A model generated the notes under the pieces. The model was not told where the DNA came from. It was given only the letters and a program-made list of their open reading frames with translations, and did not search any database. Positions 11,129 through 26,300 of a DNA stretch of 60,000 bases are shown here, in pieces. Origin of the DNA: Owenia fusiformis (lineage: Eukaryota > Annelida > Polychaeta > Sabellida > Oweniidae); NCBI GenBank assembly GCA_903813345.2, contig CAIIXF020000012.1, positions 19,849,520 through 19,909,519 of the forward strand. The letters run 5' to 3'. Within the stretch, counting starts at the first letter, position 1. Every line of letters begins with the position of its first letter. The translations under genes and the position numbers were made by a program.

Positions 11129-12145
11129 TCTGTTGCAAGACTAACGCCTGGCGTAACCGTCACCATGTTATTCAGTGTTTTTTAAGTAGCGCAAGGATCC
11201 TGCCATGACCGTGGTAATGTTATCGTGAAAGCCTGGTATAACCGCGACAATGCTGTATTATATTGCAATGCCTGCCATGACCGTGACAATGTAATATAGT
11301 TCCGCAAGGCTTGGTATGACCGTAACAATGTAATATAGTACTGCAAGGCCTGCGGGACCGTGACAATGTAATATAGTATTGCAAGTTCAGGTATGAGAGT
11401 GGTAATGTAGAAATTTACGATTAGGACTGCTATAACCGTGACAATGTGTATTGCAAAGCATGACCATGGCAATGTAATATAGTATTGCAAGGCTTGGTAT
11501 GACCGCCATGGCAATGTGATATAGTGTTCCAAGTTCGGGTATGAGAGTGGTAATGTAGAAATTTATGATTGCTATAATTGACCGTGACAATGTGTATTTG
11601 AAAACCTGGCATGACCATGACAATGTATTATGGGATCGCAAAGCCTGGTATGACCGTAACAATGTAATATAGTACTGCAAGGCCAGGTATGAGGGTGGTA
11701 GTGTAGAGATTTAGGCTTAGTTCTACTATGACCGTTATAATGTATTGCAATGACTACTAAATATGTATGACATTAATGCCAGGAATATCCTTAACAATTT
11801 TAAGTGATCCTCATTACAATTTAACAGTTTAATACTATGATCATGGTGTTTAACTACCTTAATCATGTCAAAATCAAAATTACTACTATACATTAATATT
11901 CACATTCGCTTATAAACCACAATAAAGGCTACGGTCGCGCCAGGCTTCCACGATAACACTTCCAGGGTCATGACAGGCCTTGCAATAGAATACAGCATTG
12001 TCACGGTTATACCAGCCTGTCACGGTTATACCAGGCTTACACGATAACACTACCACGGTCATGGCAGGATCCTTGCGCTACTTAAAAAACACTGATTAAC
12101 ATGGTGACGGTTGTGGCAGGCGTAAGTCTTGCAATAGATAGCATG
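11129..12145. repeat. ~37 bp tandem repeats flanked by an inverted copy
   Basis: From 11,190 to about 11,750 variants of 'tgaccgtgacaatgtaatat' 'agtactgcaaggcctggta' recur every ~37 bp. The outermost unit pairs with a reverse-complement copy: 'aaaaacactgattaacatgg' at ~12,086-12,105 faces 'ccatgttattcagtgttttt' at ~11,163-11,182, and 'catggcaggatccttgcgct' faces 'agcgcaaggatcctgccatg'. A long hairpin is therefore possible. The multiple minus-strand open frames here are repeat artefacts. Confidence 0.75.
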
Positions 12146-12402
12146 TGGTTGAGGTTTATTTTTGTTCCCCACTTTACAGGTAAGCCTAGATCTAGACTAG
12201 ACTAATTGATTTGAAAAATGAACCCCATGGGGATACTTTATAGCTTAGTTATCCTCCTTGCGTACAAGTAAAGTTAAAGACTAGTTTAAGACAATCTCTG
12301 AGCATTTGTAGTACTGCATTTTATGATGAAAACAGACCTCACCTGTCAATGTGCAACTTTGCTGACCTAAGCACGTCAAGGGGAATCCCCATGTGCTAAT
12401 TG

Positions 12403-12478
12403 TGGCGCGTCGTGGCCCAATTCTAAAATTGACCAATCATCTGCAGCGCCGCTATTCAGTACGTGGCATTACGTGGCA
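12403..12478. promoter_or_regulatory. TMED2 proximal promoter with tandem TGCCACGT (XBP1/CREB3L-like) sites
   Basis: Minus-strand TGCCACGT occurs at 12,461-12,468 and again at 12,471-12,478 (plus strand ACGTGGCA twice), exactly 10 bp apart, about one helical turn. A related CGTGGC is at 12,411-12,416 and a CCAAT box at 12,433-12,437. TGCCACGT(CA) is the recognised core for the ER-stress/secretory bZIP factors XBP1, ATF6 and CREB3L. TMED2 is a secretory-pathway gene, so the match is biologically sensible. The ATG lies 49 bp beyond the last site. No TATA box was recognised. Function is inferred. Confidence 0.5.
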
Positions 12479-12526
12479 GAGAAATAAAATCACTTTTGTG
12501 TTATTTTGGACAATATCGCCTCAAAT

Positions 12527-16177
<3,651 letters not shown>

Positions 16178-19053
16178 ACAGTAATCAAGACATAGGATTT
16201 TGGATTAAGCTAGGCCAAGTGGAATAAGTCTTGGACCTATTTGTGCATGATTCAAGATCTAAAACTTCAACTTGGACACATTTATCGTTGTTCTACTTGG
16301 CCTACCTTAATTAATGTTGATATATTTAAGATATCACCCTGATATCACACATATGGTTTTGTATTAAGGTGGCATGAGTGGTAATGATGTCAGTATGGAA
16401 TTCTACATAATGAGTTAATAGCCAGAATTTTTGTTATATTCTGCCTACCTTAATGGATGTGTTGTACGTGAGTTACAGTGTAAAGATGTATAGATGTCAC
16501 CTCATTCCAAACTTTTTGCTCATATTTTTGATTTTCTGACAACTGCACAATTCCAAAAGCTATGAAACATAGTAAGCAAGCTTTCAAGACAAAATATCCA
16601 TGTGATCTGTGCTGGTAATGCAAGTTACGTTATTAACTGCGACTTCTTTAAATGAATAATATACCTCTATGAAAGCACTTATTCCTTTGCACATGTTTAT
16701 ACAACAGTGTTGTGACATCACATAAGTATGTGCATTTTCCCAAAATGGAAGGATTTAATTATCCACTGACTTAACAGTAGGAGTTAAATTGTTATACAGT
16801 TTGTGTTATACAATATACATGTACATGTATATTGTATAATTAAACAAAGTTCTGAATCTAAAATAGCTTTACATCATTAATACATCTCTGCAATGTAACT
16901 CATTTTACTTTTGTAAGAAATATCTCTAAAAAGTAATTCAAGAATACCAAGAAGTTTCATCAAATATCTAGGAAGTTAATTACTTGTATTTTTGGATTAC
17001 TTTGGATTAGGCTAAATGTATTAGGGAGATAATTTAAAAAATGTATCACATGTGAAATTATGCTTGCATGAGATGCACCTGTCTCGTTTTCATTCTCAAA
17101 TCATTGAATCTATACATCTCTGGGTTTAGAGAGCAAACAAGGATGCTATTTCTATTGGGTCTAGAAAAGTTTTTATGAATAAGGTCCATTGCACCTCTCA
17201 CTTTTCTTTTGGTTATATGCCTGCCTGGGAATGGCCTATCCCTGCCCTCCTGTGTTTAACAACCTTTAGGTTCATGTTAGGCTTTTTGTATAATTGTGTT
17301 AAACTTCCATGCCACTTCATTCTACAAATCTCATCATTTATTGTACAGTAACATCTGTGTATATGGACACAGCCAGAAATAGGGGAAGGAAATTTAAAGA
17401 GTTTGAGCAAAACTTGGTAAATGATTTAGTCAATAGAATATAGCAGTTTGAAAATGTAGATTTACTGTACAAATCACATTTTCACCATTTTGTTTTGATA
17501 TACTGATTAATCTGTGGATATTAAAACATCAATTCTGATGAATATAATCTATGTACATTTGTAAAGAAGTATAATATTGATGTATCATTTTTTCTTATTT
17601 GAAACGTTGAAGGTCAATGACCTCTAGATGTATGGGTGCTAGGGTATTTATGAGGATGATTCTCATAACAAAAAATATGTATGTATTACTTTTACACACA
17701 TGCTAGCTTTTCAGTGCTATAGATGTAAAAATATGGAATTTAGTTTTTTTTGCTCGTTGTATTAAATACTGTTTTGCAGAAAATATGGTTCATGATATGA
17801 CAAAGACTGAAACATAATTGCCTCGATTTATTTAATTGTCAATGATTCCATTTGCAATAGTTTTTCAGGTGCATTGTCAAGATTATAAAGAGATTGCCAT
17901 TGGTTATAGGGCAACTGGTATTTTAATTGAATTATGGTAGAAGCCTGGCGTGTGTGGATTTTTAAGTATCGTTCAAATATGATTTGGTGCTAAGTGAAAT
18001 CATATTGAGATTGTATGGTACTACTAACCAAGCACTAAATCATTCAATTTTTGTGATTTTGTGCCATTTAAATATTGCCATTCATTTATCACCAAATCAT
18101 TCACTTAGGCCTAGTTCACCACAGCTTTTGTTTGTTATTGTAACTCAACATGAATGAAATCTGAAACACAACATTTGATAAATAAATGTAGATTGTATAT
18201 TTCACAGAATGCATCCATATGTTTTAGAAAAAAGAAAATCTCATAAAAAATTACAACGTAGTTTTGTATGATTAAGTTGACCGTTTGAAAGGTAGTGATT
18301 GCTTTTCAAACTTGATCATTGTAAATGTATTGTAAAGAGGAGTCATGGCAATTCTAACTTCAATCGGAACTTCTCAGGGCTGTTTGCCAGCCAGACTGTA
18401 ATCTACATACAGTAATATACTTATTTGTCAAAATATAGGACAATATAGTTGTGCTCGCATCTCAATACATACAGACATTGGTGTCTAGAATTTTCTGGTA
18501 AATCTATCCTCTGAAAACATGCCTTGCAGGGGTTCAGACAATCAAGCAAGTGAATACTCCAAAAAGGACCACTTTACCCTAGATGACTGGAATTCTGCAC
18601 TTTCACATACAAGTTTTTCAAAAATGTGTAGCATTAACCTCCCTAATGTTCCTATTTTATACAATGAAAAAATTGCTTGAGACAATTGCAGAAACAATTG
18701 AACCTTTTGTATGATTTAGCCATTCACCAACAAAATTGGGAGCATATATTTAACAGTTCCAGTATACTAGTACATGTAGTATGCTTTTTATTTTGACCAG
18801 CATTTCAAAGCTATAATTTCATGGAAATGAAAACATTTAAAATCAGAAATCCTCATTTGTCATTTTGTAAGATAATGTAAGAGTTGTTCAAATGACATGA
18901 TTTAAGCGGGTGATAATCATTAGCGTAATAGCTTTTCTTTACCATAGGCTGACAAATGAATTATGATTGTGAACTGTTAAGTAAACTTGCAAAATCAAAA
19001 GATGAAATAGAGAAGTTACAATGTTACAATAGGATATTTTCACTCATTGAAGT
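16178..19053 (+). other. TMED2 3' UTR and spacer; no further gene seen
   Basis: About 2.9 kb of AT-rich DNA without a convincing coding exon on either strand. It probably contains the TMED2 3' UTR. A candidate AATAAA is at 18,181, but several AT-rich signals exist and I cannot choose between them. A perfect 34 bp palindrome lies at 16,806-16,839. Confidence 0.5.
16806..16839. repeat. Perfect 34 bp palindrome downstream of TMED2
   Basis: The half-site is TTATACAATATACATGT, followed immediately by its exact reverse complement with no spacer. It lies 629 bp after the TMED2 stop codon, so it may be inside the 3' UTR, where it would fold into a hairpin. Confidence 0.9.
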
Positions 19054-20151
19054 ATGAATTTCCAGGCAAAGACCATTGCAGCAATTATATGGACAGGTAT
19101 GGTTATGTGGTTATTTCACGCGTTGTCCATGAAACATTTTACCAAAAAGGATAAAAGGCATTCAAAGCAATCTTTAGATGATAACAATACTATCCTAAAT
19201 AGTGATCTTAATATGCAAATGAACAAATTTTCAAACTCCGAGATAAAAACACCAGAACCACCAAGGAATAACCCACAAACAACACTAAATATGAAAACAA
19301 ATGATGTCAATTCAAAATTACCATCCAGATTATCTGATTTGACTTTCAGCAATGGCGTGATTATATACAACAAAATGGCTAAATGTGGTGGTGAAACAAC
19401 GGTAAAGTTGTTAGGACAACTTTCAAAACAAAATAATTTCACATTTTTACGCCAGCATATTCACTTTGACAAAGCACTGAAAACACACACAGGAAGACAG
19501 GATCTAGTGGACACTGTCCAACACTTAGCAAAACCTAATGTATCATGTATATATGTCAGGCAGACTTCATTCATTGATTTTTCACAGTACAATTGGACGG
19601 GGCCTTTACCAACACACATTAACATTCTCCGTGAACCGTACGAGAGATTGATTTCCTCCTTTTATTATTCAAGATCACCGGCTTACCGCGATGTATTCAA
19701 CAGAACTGATGACGACTGTAGAATAACAATGGAGGAATGTTACCAAAAGCTACTCAATAACCAGTCAAACACATGCTCATTGAAATCTACAAGTTACTCA
19801 ATCTGGTTTTGTGGACATGATGTGCCAAAGAATGAATGCAATGTGCAGACGGCTAAAAGACACATTGAGTCATTCTACGGATTTATAGGCTTTTTGGAAT
19901 ATTATGAAGCATCTTTGGATCTACTTGCCCGGATTTATCCTAAATTATTTCATGATGTCAGGAAGATTCTCGCAACCCTCAAAATTCATAACAAAACAAT
20001 TGGTATTCATAAAGTCCGACCTAGTAATCCTAAGGTCATTGATTATATCAAGAATGTTATTTTGAAAACTGATTATGATATCTATAGATTCACTTTGCAT
20101 AGATTTTATGGAATCGCTAAACTTCATGGAGTCAGAATTAATCACTATTAG
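19054..20151 (+). CDS. Uronyl/heparan sulfate 2-O-sulfotransferase family protein, single exon, catalytic His substituted
   Basis: 365 residues, a type II Golgi membrane protein by layout: short cytosolic N-terminus, membrane anchor I-A-A-I-I-W-T-G-M-V-M-W-L-F (residues ~9-22), a polar stem, then the sulfotransferase domain. The 5'-phosphosulfate loop is Y-N-K-M-A-K-C-G-G-E-T-T (residues ~105-116) and the 3'-phosphate motif is I-N-I-L-R-E-P-Y-E-R-L-I-S-S-F-Y-Y (~189-205), followed by the family's F-C-G-H cysteine motif (~251-254). K-C-G and the C-terminus look nearer to UST (dermatan/chondroitin uronyl 2-O-sulfotransferase) than to HS2ST. The residue aligned with the catalytic His of UST and HS2ST reads Gln (Y-V-R-Q-T-S-F-I-D-F), so activity is uncertain. 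Several N-x-S/T sites occur. A sequence resembling a splice acceptor (ATTTCCAG) overlaps codons 2-4, so an upstream first exon is possible. Confidence 0.8.
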   Translation: MNFQAKTIAAIIWTGMVMWLFHALSMKHFTKKDKRHSKQSLDDNNTILNSDLNMQMNKFSNSEIKTPEPPRNNPQTTLNMKTNDVNSKLPSRLSDLTFSNGVIIYNKMAKCGGETTVKLLGQLSKQNNFTFLRQHIHFDKALKTHTGRQDLVDTVQHLAKPNVSCIYVRQTSFIDFSQYNWTGPLPTHINILREPYERLISSFYYSRSPAYRDVFNRTDDDCRITMEECYQKLLNNQSNTCSLKSTSYSIWFCGHDVPKNECNVQTAKRHIESFYGFIGFLEYYEASLDLLARIYPKLFHDVRKILATLKIHNKTIGIHKVRPSNPKVIDYIKNVILKTDYDIYRFTLHRFYGIAKLHGVRINHY

Positions 20152-20299
20152 CAACTGTTCCAATGTTCTAGAACAATATTTTGGTGCACAAAATTTGAGA
20201 CTTTGAAAGAAATGCCATCCTTGACAGAAGTCAACATCTTCAAAAGGCTAACTGATCTGAAGTTCTAGCAGACCAATGAGCAGTCTTTGAAAGAGGTGA

Positions 20300-20305
20300 A
20301 ATAAA
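20300..20305 (+). terminator. Candidate poly(A) signal of the sulfotransferase gene
   Basis: AATAAA about 150 bp after the stop codon, followed within 40 bp by a GT/T-rich stretch ('gggtgtatacgtattttctt'), as expected for a cleavage/polyadenylation site. Confidence 0.55.
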
Positions 20306-22142
20306 GTAAGAAGACATGGGTGTATACGTATTTTCTTGATTTTGATCAAAATTTTTTAAAACTTCTCGTTTAAAGATATATAGGGTGTTTCATATACTGT
20401 AGATGCATCCGCCTCCTAACTCAAAGAACATGTCACCACCTGTTTGGAGGCTATAACAATACGTCTCCGCCTTTGGTGGTTTTTCAAACTACAAATTTTA
20501 AGGGATTCAATGCATGTGATTCCCTGGAATCTAGATGACAAGACCATGATGACAAAATTTATTGAAATACTTTCAAAATTGCCACCAGAAAACAAGATGG
20601 CCACCCAAAAGTTAATCAGCTCTAACATTTGGTATGCTCTAGCATGTTTACGAATATGAAGAAGATCTAATTGGCAGTGTTCCTTAAATCACAATGACTA
20701 AAAAGTGGGATGGGATGCCCACAATCACGCCACCAACATGTCAAAGATAGCCCATTGGTCAAGTGATAAAAATTTATCACGCTTTTTGGCCTGTCTGGGT
20801 AAGGTGGTGGGGGTCGAACAATATTACATACATTTTCATGTTAAATGTCTTCTAACTAGGATGAATTGGTCTTCTAACAACAATGAAATAACATAACGTA
20901 TGAAAATGCAATATTACAGAATGAAGACATTACAAGAATTTTGTCCCAATTGATTTAAAATGGCGTACTACACTTTGAGCGCATCCTGAGAAGCAATTAG
21001 TCTTCTAACAACTGGTAAAATCTAATATTTATTTTTTGATTAAAAAAAGATGGCATTTTAATCGTTGTGATATTGTCATGGTTATTAAGGAAATCTAATA
21101 TCAAAATGAGGTAGTGTGCTATAGTGGGGTAATCAGGTCAGTGGATATAGCCCTCAAACTGTCCCATTAACTTCCATACAAATGCTTCACTAGGTATGTC
21201 ATTCAATATGTGACACATACATGCACATGTATTAGCTGAAGACAATGAACCTCATGGACACAAACATATATTTCTGATTGAAAATATCATATTCAGAAGA
21301 ACTTTTTCTCTGTACAGATTCATACTGTGAATTTCTTAAAATAACATCAGTCTTGTTACGTCTAAACCAAAGATTGCATCAAGGGCCTATGCAAGGTGAA
21401 AACTGCTCTACCATCTAACTCCATGGGAACACTGACACTGTTGTTATAGCGTTGATGCTCCAAAACTGACTTTGGTGGTGACATACATGTAATGATGTAT
21501 AACAATTCATAAAAGTATGTTTCAAAAACGTTTATTATTTTGATAAATATGGAAAAACATACATGTACATATCTCATGAGAATTGTTAAAAAAACATGAA
21601 CTACATTTTTATTGAGATTGTATAGTTTACGGCACCATATGACCAAAGATATCAACACCATGAAGTCACATATTTGCCATAAATTACATTAGAATCAAAG
21701 CTTTTCTTTTGGTTATTAACATCAACAAAGAAATATCAGTTATATTCATTTGCTAGTTCATTCTGAAGTTTTACACAATATCTAGATATTATTCATTCAT
21801 CATATCGGAATCGTTCATTTTTACTTAATTTTAGACACTAAGAAAGACATTGTATGAATTGTTTGATAAAAAACATGTAACATTATTTAATTACTGCCAA
21901 TTTCTGAGCTAAAACAAGAGTAGGCAGTATATTATATTATATTGTATTCTACTTTTTTCATTTTTTGAAAGAAACAAATAATACAAAAACTTTTCCATAA
22001 TTAATGCAATTAAAAATAAATAAATGAAAATCACCTGAATTGTACATATTTATTTTTACTTTTTGATTTTATACATTTTTTCAAACCTATTTTAATCAGT
22101 ACCACAATAGAAAATTCCATTTCGGCAAAACTTATAACAGAC
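20306..22142. other. Intergenic AT-rich DNA, nothing recognised
   Basis: No coding exon, RNA gene or clear repeat was recognised on either strand. The short open frames here have no recognisable domain and ordinary AT-rich composition. Confidence 0.5.
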
Positions 22143-22814
22143 ATATTATAAGTTATTGAATGATTTGAAGTGCAATACAGGATATATTCTGTCCGAGAAA
22201 TTCCGTATTGGAACAAGACATAGTCGAGTGCCAATACAGAATATTGCGACAGAATATATCCTGTATTGCACTTCAAATCATTCAATAACATTTTTATCGT
22301 GTGATCTCTGTATTGCTACTGAGATTATCCCCTCCGTACCAATATTTTCTGTATTGCAATGGAGATGATCAATGGGGACAACCTCAGTAGCAATACAGAT
22401 TGGTACAGCACAAGAACTGACCAATCGGAGGGCTTCATTTTACAGATCATACGACAATAATGTTGATCTTGATTCAACAGGATCAAACATTTTGAACACC
22501 TTACTGTATGACTTGGACATACAGGGTGTCCATGAAATATCGTTACAAATTTCTATTGAGAGACTATGGACACCCTGAATATTTTAATAGACAGACAAGA
22601 CATTCTTCCAGCTAAAACACTACATGCACTTACAATTACAAAAAACAGCATAACTTGAACTAAGGGCAAGTCTACCATTTTAATTTAACACCTCTGTCTT
22701 GCAAAGAATGCCATCCAAAACATATAACAGACATATTATAAGTTATTGAATGGTTTGAAGTGCAATACAGGATATATCTGTTCGAGAAATTCCGTATTGG
22801 AACGAGACGTAGTC
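22143..22814. mobile_element. Cluster of CAATACAG hairpin repeats next to the ZCCHC8 stop codon
   Basis: A perfect 41 bp inverted repeat lies at 22,153-22,193 and 22,248-22,288 (54 bp loop). A perfect 16 bp pair, CTGTATTGCTACTGAG at 22,308-22,323 and its complement at 22,383-22,398, follows. A third, direct partial copy of the first arm and loop occurs at about 22,726-22,814 and stops 6 bp before the ZCCHC8 stop codon. The motif CAATACAG/CTGTATTG recurs throughout. Non-coding; probably remnants of one MITE family. Confidence 0.75.
22520..22578. mobile_element. Very short mariner-like inverted-repeat remnant
   Basis: CAGGGTGTCCAT and ATGGACACCCTG face each other about 35 bp apart. CAGGGTGTCC is reminiscent of mariner-type terminal repeats. 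No transposase; a minimal hairpin or deletion remnant. Confidence 0.4.
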
Positions 22815-22820
22815 TTTAAA

Positions 22821-23392
22821 TTATTCATTACTGTCTTCAATTTCCTTTACAGTTTCTCGAACTTTTTCTAAAAGCCCTCTCATCTTCTGGAACGTTCCAG
22901 TTGCATTTGGAAGATTCTCATACGGAATATGATCTATAATTCCAACCTTCCAATTGTCCGAATCTGGTAACAATTTTTCCAATTGCTCTTTTTCAATTGG
23001 CGTACCAAAATCTACTGATATAGATGAACTTGGTGTGCTTGAGAATGAATTCTGGGTGTTTTGTCCCTGGGGCGTTCTCATGCCTGATTTTGATCTAAAT
23101 CTCACTGGCGTGCCTGTATCTGATTCTGGCTCAGAGTCAGAAGGGAGAGGGGGCGCTGTGGGGGTAGGGGGTAGCGGAGGTATGAAGGAATCATCACCCA
23201 CAGAGTCCTTCACTACAAGTTCAATACCTTTGGAGTCAGACTCTGCATCCTGAAGTTGCGCTAAAAGTAATTGACGCTGCTCCTCAAGTTCTTCTGCATT
23301 TGGACTCGAAGAACGTGATGACAGTTCACTAGGATTTCTGGGAAGTTTCTTTAGTTTAGCTGGGGAGGGTCCCTCCAGGTCAGATTCTGTAC
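22821..23392 (-). CDS. ZCCHC8: ZCCHC8 terminal coding exon
   Basis: The acceptor TACTTTTAG precedes 23,392. Two bases complete the split Gly codon, then 189 codons and TAA (22,823-22,821). It contains the E-E-L-E-E-Q helix, a Ser/Pro-rich linker with P-P-L-P-P, and the C-terminal A-T-G-T-F-Q-K-M-R segment. An ATG at 23,213 would mimic a start, but the frame is open and conserved above it. A transposon fragment ends 6 bp past the stop, so the 3' UTR is transposon-derived. Possible poly(A) signals on the minus strand are ATTAAA (plus 22,679-22,684) and AATAAA (plus 22,049-22,054). Confidence 0.9.
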
Positions 23393-26300
23393 CTAAAAGT
23401 ACACAAGTAATTAATTTTTGAATAAATATCCTTGCTTCATTCTAAAAGAGCCTTGTTTGCACTTTTGGAGGCAAGTCTGGTTTATTTTTTTGTTTAATCT
23501 CTTGAATCCCAGCCTATAAAATCAGTTGAAACCAGAGAATTTTTTCATTTTTGCCACATTTTGACATTTTACTACATACCTATATAATTTTAGATGTTCA
23601 ACTTAGTAAAATTAGATAACGGAGATCATTTCTACACATTTTAAAACAATGTTTGTGTAAATTGGATAAAATTGTTCAAATCAGAGCAATTTTTGTGAAA
23701 ATCCAGGTAGTCAAGAGGTTAAGATGTTATTCAATGCCATAACAGGAGTGGTAAAGTAAAGGCTCAAAAGTGAAGCGGTTAATTTTATACACCTCCCATT
23801 TCATTAACTCCTATAAAATACCCATTCATTCACCCTTGTTAATTACACAGATTTTTCAAAATGTGAATTGAAAAACATTCTTAGTACAGTGGGGAGGGAG
23901 GGGAAGCAGAAACTTGAGACACGTATGCATTTAAATAACTCCTTATCATGGTATGAAATACTATGTCTCTAGAAAATACAGAAATACATGTAATATGAAT
24001 GAATATAACCATATTTTGGTAGTTGTGTTTCAAATAAAATGACAGCAAATATTGAAAGAAATCTTTAAATAAATTCTGATTCTATGCTTTCCTAATATGC
24101 TATTGGATATTTTAGAAAGGGGATTTTATAGAAATGGTGAAGAGAGGAAACTCTTTTTAAAGACATTGAAATCAAAATTCTGAATGGGGTTGTCGTGAAA
24201 AAGCATGTCCCTTTAACATGTTTAATTGCAGAATAAATTAACCTGAGTTAAACCCCATTCTTCTCTAAATAGCCCCAGGATATCACCCCATGCAGTAAAA
24301 TAATTTCAATTATCTTGAATAACCAACCCTTGAATAGTCAAAACCCATTACATTCATATGTAATTCGCTTTTAGAACATTTCCATATACTGTAATATTCT
24401 ATTAATAATAAATTTTAAACATTGTTGTATAAAAAATCAGTGTTATTAAGAACCACATGCAAGTTAAATTACTCAAATTCAAGCCAATATTTTCTGACAA
24501 GTAAGCCACTTTTATTGCATGCATTATTAATTCCATTCATTTAGCCAATCAATTCATCCATCACTGATACTGCCAAGAATACAATTTTGTACTTTAAATT
24601 TTCCACATGAACAAATGCTGTAAATTGAAGAACAATTGTTAGCTCTAATAGTTTATCTATAAGGCCATCTACCTTTAGACTTCTTAAGACCAAAGACAAC
24701 TACTTTCATTTATAATTGCAGGAGGATATATGTAATATATTCCCGTATAATGTCTCTATTTGATGAACTTAGGAGTTGTTATCAATCTACTTCAACCCTG
24801 AGGCACATTGTCTAATACTGGTTATGAAGAAGCTCATCTTAAGAAACATCATTCAATGAAGCTGCATTTAAACAATGCTACAGTATATATTAACCTCATT
24901 AAAATTGAATTGTATCATAACAAACTATTTTCCATACAGGTTTTATTACAGAACATTGGATTGAATAGAAGAACATAATCAATTTCTCTTTATTGTCAGT
25001 CTTTTTTCATTTATGATGAACAAGATACTTATGTGGCTATTATACACCAGAAGCACTTGTGGCTAATATAGTTCTTGTTATAGCACTTGTTATAGAGCCA
25101 TTCAAGTTTTTAACATTGCTTAATAATGTAAAGAATATAATAATATACAATAAAACCTTTACAAGGGGAACACTTTAATAATGTCAAAATAGTTTACGAC
25201 TTTGGAGGTTTTCTACTTACAGTTCACTTTTAATTAAGTTAGAGGGCACAGTGACTCTGAAGTGTTCTACTTGTGGAGGTGTTCCACTTACATAGATTTA
25301 TTTTCTTATCCATTGGGTAAGGGGGACTTTAAAAAGTGTTCTTCTTATGCAGGTGTGCTAATATGTATAGAGGTGTTTCACTTTACAGGTTTTACTGCCA
25401 TTGCAATTGCTATTTCCTGTCTGTAAGCTATCCAACCAATGACACCAAAGGTACACAGATAGCAACATATAAAATATAAGAAGATGAGCCATGTATTAGA
25501 AAATCAGTCTTATGTCATCTGATTTAAAATACCTAATAAAAAAGGAATATTCCTGAAAATATCATTTCATGATCATGTTAAAAAGTGTTACTACAATGTG
25601 ACATGAAACACCTTATTAAAGCCCATTTAATTGCCCATCTTTTGAGTTGTTACACACAGTTCATCTAAGTGATCTTGAATGTGTCCAAAAATAATGCTGT
25701 GCCCCATTTTTATGGCCCACCTTATAGTAATGTCTCTCTGCCCGACATAATGCAACAGTGTACTTACACATCATTTCATAAAACAATATTATTTGCCCAA
25801 ATAAATTCACAATATCAAAGTAATTTTATAAATAGAAAATGAAAAAACAAAAAGATGTTGCTTGAAGATAAAGATCTACTACTGATTTAACAACATGGAT
25901 TATAACCCCTACATAAAGTACAAATGGTCTTTGACTGATCTATTTATTTCCATTTGGTCTAAAAATTTCACATTTCTTGATTTAAACCGCAAAGATTATT
26001 ATTTTCACTGTCTTGTTTTAAACCAGTGCATAGTATTTTGATCCTTATTTGGCAGGGAGAAAAAACTAACGTAATGTTTTTATCTGCTCAATTCTGCGCT
26101 CACACACTTGAATAATTCTTCACTATAACCACATTAATTATTAATTCCGCAATCAAAATTTTCTTTAAAGACAAGACACATAAGAAAAAATCAATAGAAA
26201 GACAATTGCGCAGTAATCAGGAATAAATAACAGTCTCTATTGTCAGACGTAATACTTAAATTGATCAGAAATTATATCGAACAAGTGTTTCACATTTTGT

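Larger units (their letters stand above)
9551..12173. mobile_element. 2.6 kb inverted-repeat element (copy A), just upstream of TMED2
   Basis: Begins AGTGGGGAACATAAAG at 9551 and ends TTTTTGTTCCCCACT at 12,173. A shorter relative (copy B) lies at 13,362-13,815 inside TMED2 intron 1. The two share the left ~330 bp ('cttacctcag', 'ggagcccgattacgccgcaa', 'tctgtcacgagtaaataagg') and the right terminus. Copy A additionally contains a truncated LINE (9881-10,878) and an internal tandem/inverted repeat cluster (11,129-12,145). It ends ~350 bp before the TMED2 start codon. Confidence 0.7.

Noticed and set aside
9547-12177. TTAC on both sides of element A as a target-site duplication
   Set aside because: TTAC also follows the right end of copy B while copy B's left flank differs, so the right-hand TTAC probably belongs to the element.
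12506-12526. Earlier start for TMED2 at 12,506
   Set aside because: The codon there is TTG. The first ATG is 12,527 and leads straight into the signal peptide.
19116-19442. 108-codon minus-strand open frame inside the sulfotransferase
   Set aside because: Antisense shadow of a gene with clear PAPS-binding motifs.
23213-23213. ATG at 23,213 as the start of a separate 130-codon gene
   Set aside because: The frame stays open to an acceptor at 23,392 and the upstream residues match the ZCCHC8 E-E-L-E-E-Q helix, so this is an internal Met.
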